DNA of 64,000 bases from Lachnospiraceae bacterium UBA3633 (GTDB taxonomy: Bacteria; Bacillota; Clostridia; Lachnospirales; Lachnospiraceae): positions 7,659-71,658 of the forward strand of contig DFKY01000002.1 in assembly GCA_002374095.1 (NCBI GenBank), read 5' to 3'. The notes beneath the pieces were generated by a model. The model saw nothing but the letters and a program-made list of their open reading frames with translations. It searched no databases and was not told the origin of the DNA. Positions within the stretch are counted from its first letter, which is position 1. Every line of letters begins with the position of its first letter. Positions 60,760 through 64,000 of this stretch are shown in pieces. A program made the position numbers and the translations under genes.

Positions 60760-62355
60760 TTAAGTTTCAGTATATGTTATTTGGTCAACCACTTCCACAA
60801 AAACTACTTGATCGTCTTCACTTGGTTCCACTTTTATAAATATATAATCCCCTTCAGTACGATTAAAAACTTTTGATTTATCAATAACAATCCAATCACT
60901 AGTATACTGTGCTGTACCTGAATTCACCGTATCTTTTTTAAAAACATGATTGTAACCATCACTATCTTTATAATACAATTCAGTTTCAGTCGTTGATGGC
61001 AAATTTCCATTTTTGAACACCTTATCCATAATTACATATGTATAAGGCGCAGTGGAAGGCGATAAGTCAGCATTTGATGATAATACTTTATTACTAAATC
61101 TAAGTTTGAATTTAAGTTTGCCTGGCTGTTTTGTAGTTTTGCAAATTGGAATACCATTATATTTATAATGCGCTGCACTAAAATATGTAGCGAAGTAATC
61201 TGTCATCAAATTTGCCCAATTTAATATATAAGGTTTTTGGCGATTAAGAGTCCATTTAAATGCCCATCCACTCGTATCGGTTGATCCCCCACCTGAATGA
61301 TTTGGATTATATTTATATTCTTTGTTTGTTCTCCATCTCAAATCAACCCCACAATTCGAAGAGTTCTGACAAGGAACAGTTACCCTCCCGGCAGGATGAT
61401 AGGAGTCTCTATAATCATAATCGCATGCGAAAGCAGTACCAATAATATTTCCAGCGATTTGATAATCTAAGTATTTATATGCATTATTTTCATTAGTATT
61501 TACATATGACCAATTATGCACCAAGCTACACAGAGGTGTTTGGGTTAAACCAGAAATACCTAATGTATATGAGATGGTATTCCAAGAACCAGGCTGGTAT
61601 TCAGCGTCTGTGCCAATGGCACTTATCGATACATTTTTATCATATGCCACCCAATTTATATTATTTGGATCAATCGTCGTGGCCCATGATCTAAAAGAAT
61701 TCCTTTCAGCTCTAAATCTAAAATGACAACGATGTCTCACATGATCAGCAAGGACCCAATCACTAGTGTTTCCCTGATGCTCCCTGTCTGCGCCAACATT
61801 CACCGCAAAAGGAAATAGGGCCCACCACATAGCAGAGGCACCACCAGTTGGGTAGCCTTCCACAGTTGTATAAGAAGTCCACATGGCCGTACCGGCATTA
61901 ACAGTATTATTCGTCATAGCACCCCAACCAAATAGACTTGTATCATTGTCAGCAGCTTCTCCAGTGCTCAGGACCCCCACAGACAAACCGGCGAAAAATG
62001 CGGTTTCAAGATCAACTTTATCCTTAGTTTCAACCACGTTACGCCATTTAACAAATCCAACATTTGACCTGTTATTGGCAGACGCATTAGCGATTAAATT
62101 ATCAAGAATAGATTCTTTGCTAATTTTTATGCCATCAAGATAACTTGCTATCGCACCATCAATCTTATTATCTATAGATGAGTTGTAGCGGTCAAGTTGT
62201 GATTGAAAGTTATTTTTCATAGAGTCGAACTCGGCTTTTGTGATAAACGCAGCGCCGTCGTTGTCTCCGACTACAGCGGCGAAACTCTCTATACTAAAAA
62301 GAAGCACTAATATTAGTGCTAATCTTCTCTTAATCAATCTATATGGCTTATTCAT
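60760..62355 (-). CDS. Large secreted protein, paralogue 1
   Basis: A 531-residue protein with a signal peptide (RRLALILVLLFSIESFAAVV), a helical segment (AFITKAEFDSMKNNFQSQLD, then NSSIDNKIDGAIASYLDGIK) and a long, Trp- and Tyr-rich beta-type region to the end. It has cysteine pairs such as HRCHF, CDYDYR and CQNSSNCG. The N-terminal 60 residues are nearly identical to paralogue 2, but the rest differs strongly. I recognise no family. The pattern of a conserved start and a variable body fits exported proteins under diversifying selection. Confidence 0.72.
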   Translation of the reverse strand: MNKPYRLIKRRLALILVLLFSIESFAAVVGDNDGAAFITKAEFDSMKNNFQSQLDRYNSSIDNKIDGAIASYLDGIKISKESILDNLIANASANNRSNVGFVKWRNVVETKDKVDLETAFFAGLSVGVLSTGEAADNDTSLFGWGAMTNNTVNAGTAMWTSYTTVEGYPTGGASAMWWALFPFAVNVGADREHQGNTSDWVLADHVRHRCHFRFRAERNSFRSWATTIDPNNINWVAYDKNVSISAIGTDAEYQPGSWNTISYTLGISGLTQTPLCSLVHNWSYVNTNENNAYKYLDYQIAGNIIGTAFACDYDYRDSYHPAGRVTVPCQNSSNCGVDLRWRTNKEYKYNPNHSGGGSTDTSGWAFKWTLNRQKPYILNWANLMTDYFATYFSAAHYKYNGIPICKTTKQPGKLKFKLRFSNKVLSSNADLSPSTAPYTYVIMDKVFKNGNLPSTTETELYYKDSDGYNHVFKKDTVNSGTAQYTSDWIVIDKSKVFNRTEGDYIFIKVEPSEDDQVVFVEVVDQITYTET

Positions 62356-62453
62356 GCGATAATGTTACGACCGAATGCGAGCGATTAGGTACCAACCTCC
62401 AAGCCATCTTAAAAGATAGGGGGTCGGCATAGGGGGTTTGGGGGAATCTATTG

Positions 62454-64000
62454 CTAGCCAGCAACTGTTCTTTGATAAGAACCAGATTGCTGTAAGTCCA
62501 AAGCTATATTCCACACATGGTTTGTTACATCATCAGAGGAATCGGCAAGGTGGGGTGCCCATTTTACATAAATCCAACCATCTTCTGGCATAGTCCATTT
62601 TAGAGTGGTAGTTTTATTTAATGTTGTATGTATGGTCGCAGTATTACCGCTCTCGTCAGAGACCGACAGCAAAGAAGAGCCATCTTTGGTAGTATAACCA
62701 TCACCAAAAGCACTTAGTGCTAACCATACATCTACTTCACGACTGTCGGTTGTAGAAGTGAAGTGATCACCATAATGTAGGTCACTAAAGATGGGGCTCC
62801 AAACGATTTGATCGCCAGAATGTGCATAGCCCAAAACAAAGCCAGAGTCCAAAGATGGTGAGTCTAGGACTTCTTCGCGCCCATCGACAATTTGGGTTAT
62901 TTGGTTTGTACTCTGCTTTATTGTGTCTGTAGAGAAACTGCCTACGTAGCCAACTTCAGGCACTGTGTTGGATTGGGTAGCTTGTGAGGTAGTTAAGTTA
63001 TTCCATTCGACAGGAATATCAGCAATACGGGTTGCGTTATTCATTTCGATTGTATAACTTGCGCGGTCACTATTCTCCATATATGTTTTTAGATAATCAA
63101 ACCAACCAGCCACATACCCACTAAAGTTGTTTGCGAGATCTTTTGATTTTTGATTGGATAAGGCGTCGGTCTGTAAAGTGTGGCTCCATGATTTATCATA
63201 ACAATGCCATGCATCTTGACCCGTCCATGCTACAATGTGTTCAAAGAGATCATTGTCTGAATCATTAGTAATTTCAAGGCTATAGTTATCATATTCAGTA
63301 AAGATATTATGCCTAGAGTATTGCGTGCTGTAATCTGTGGTTAAATTATGAAAATAGACAAAAGAACCATCATATATTTCGGATGCGGATCTCGCGTTTC
63401 TTTTATTTTTGAAAGTCGCAATATTAGAAAATTTATATCCGGGTGGTCTTAAGCTCCCTCCTGTCGATTCAAAGGCATAGAGATTACCCCTTTGACCACC
63501 AAAGCCTGCAAGACTTATTTTTGTAGCCCAATCTGTTGCCAGCCCAGCCCATACAGGTGTTCCAAGGCCGCTTGATTCAAGAACGCCTGTGATTTTTGGT
63601 TTTTTGCATATTCCAGCCCCAGGGAACGCGACTGTCACATAGACATTCCCTCCGTACCACCAGGCACGCCAGACATCAGCAGAAATAATAAACTCATCAC
63701 GTTTTACATAATCAACGATTTGTCCCAGGAAAGGGAGAGTCCCATTATTATTATGGAATGCAATCATTCCAAAAAGATTAAAGGCAGGATTAACATAGGA
63801 AGGGGTTGCTGGTTTATTAAAGCTATAAACCTTACCCCAATTCGCGAGAGGAGCAGCGATCATAGTTGTTTTAGCAACTTTTATTCCATTCAAATAACTT
63901 GTTATCGCCCCATCTATCTTATTGTCAAGGGATGAGTTGTAGCGGTCAAGTTGCGATTGAAAGTCATTTTTCATTGAGTCGAACTCGGCTTTTGTGATAA
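62454..64000 (-). CDS. Large secreted protein, paralogue 2 (5' end beyond window)
   Basis: It is open from the right edge to the stop at 62454, over 510 codons. The first visible residues (ITKAEFDSMKNDFQSQLDRY) match paralogue 1 just after its signal peptide, so the true start lies a little beyond 64000; the internal ATG 63974 is not the start. The C-terminal part has KWTMPEDGWIYVKWAPH and ends LQQSGSYQRTVAG. The body shares little with paralogue 1. No family is recognised. Confidence 0.72.
   Translation of the reverse strand, partial: ITKAEFDSMKNDFQSQLDRYNSSLDNKIDGAITSYLNGIKVAKTTMIAAPLANWGKVYSFNKPATPSYVNPAFNLFGMIAFHNNNGTLPFLGQIVDYVKRDEFIISADVWRAWWYGGNVYVTVAFPGAGICKKPKITGVLESSGLGTPVWAGLATDWATKISLAGFGGQRGNLYAFESTGGSLRPPGYKFSNIATFKNKRNARSASEIYDGSFVYFHNLTTDYSTQYSRHNIFTEYDNYSLEITNDSDNDLFEHIVAWTGQDAWHCYDKSWSHTLQTDALSNQKSKDLANNFSGYVAGWFDYLKTYMENSDRASYTIEMNNATRIADIPVEWNNLTTSQATQSNTVPEVGYVGSFSTDTIKQSTNQITQIVDGREEVLDSPSLDSGFVLGYAHSGDQIVWSPIFSDLHYGDHFTSTTDSREVDVWLALSAFGDGYTTKDGSSLLSVSDESGNTATIHTTLNKTTTLKWTMPEDGWIYVKWAPHLADSSDDVTNHVWNIALDLQQSGSYQRTVAG

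Noticed and set aside
62411..62445. G-rich run (three G5 tracts) as a G-quadruplex regulator
   Set aside because: Only three long G tracts are present on the plus strand, and it lies between two minus-strand genes; it is too weak to call.

Overview
The window looks like a low-GC Firmicute chromosome around the replication origin. The minus-strand block dnaA-dnaN-recF-gyrB-gyrA runs left from about 16.9 kb, and the plus-strand block rpmH-rnpA-yidD-yidC-jag runs right from about 17.2 kb, so oriC should lie near 15.4-17.1 kb. The 501-residue IMP dehydrogenase, spoVG, the huge BspA-like surface protein and the TlpA/CXXC/polyferredoxin cluster point to Clostridia, perhaps near Lachnospiraceae. That placement is inference; no rRNA gene is present.

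Layout. 1-7.5 kb: the 5' part of a giant leucine-rich-repeat surface protein that runs off the left edge. 7.5-8.7 kb: a DUF3800 gene and a remnant of a cell-wall-binding repeat. 8.8-17 kb: gyrA, gyrB, recF, dnaN, dnaA. 17-25 kb: rpmH, rnpA, yidD, yidC, jag, a cysteine hydrolase, spoVG, mnmE, guaB and a guaA without a glutaminase domain. 25-29 kb: a polyferredoxin, a CXXC peptide and a TlpA lipoprotein behind a dinJ/yafQ toxin-antitoxin pair, then maf, an AlkD-like gene and a flavin-binding protein. 29-43 kb: an accessory island with a GmrSD-like protein, a MoxR/VWA pair, several unknown genes, a decayed IS30 element, a type III (ToxIN/AbiQ-like) toxin-antitoxin locus, an unrecognised Sel1-Sel1-J-domain-HIRAN operon and a WYL regulator. 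43-50 kb: a second dinJ/yafQ pair, trmL, mnmG, an L,D-transpeptidase, dxs and tRNA-Leu. 49.6-58.1 kb: one long operon for a complete F1Fo ATP synthase with Na+-type c-subunit residues, followed by rex and a flavodoxin-like lipoprotein. 58-64 kb: a TPR membrane protein, a MTA/SAH nucleosidase, a second tRNA-Leu, and two large paralogous secreted proteins, the second cut by the right edge.

The most striking signal is a family of short GC-rich repeats (core GGGCTCGCAGTGCTCGCCC followed by CTAC) scattered through this AT-rich sequence. Copies lie between genes, including inside the ATP synthase operon, and also in frame inside gyrA, mnmG, trmL, an L,D-transpeptidase and the giant surface protein. 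This resembles the protein-coding palindromic elements of Rickettsia. Other notable points are the type III antitoxin RNA array with 35-nt repeats, the WYL/Sel1/J/HIRAN locus as a candidate new system, several genes whose start codon sits a few bases after the promoter without a Shine-Dalgarno sequence (dnaA, maf, probably mnmE), and a cluster of frameshifts and stops confined to the accessory island.
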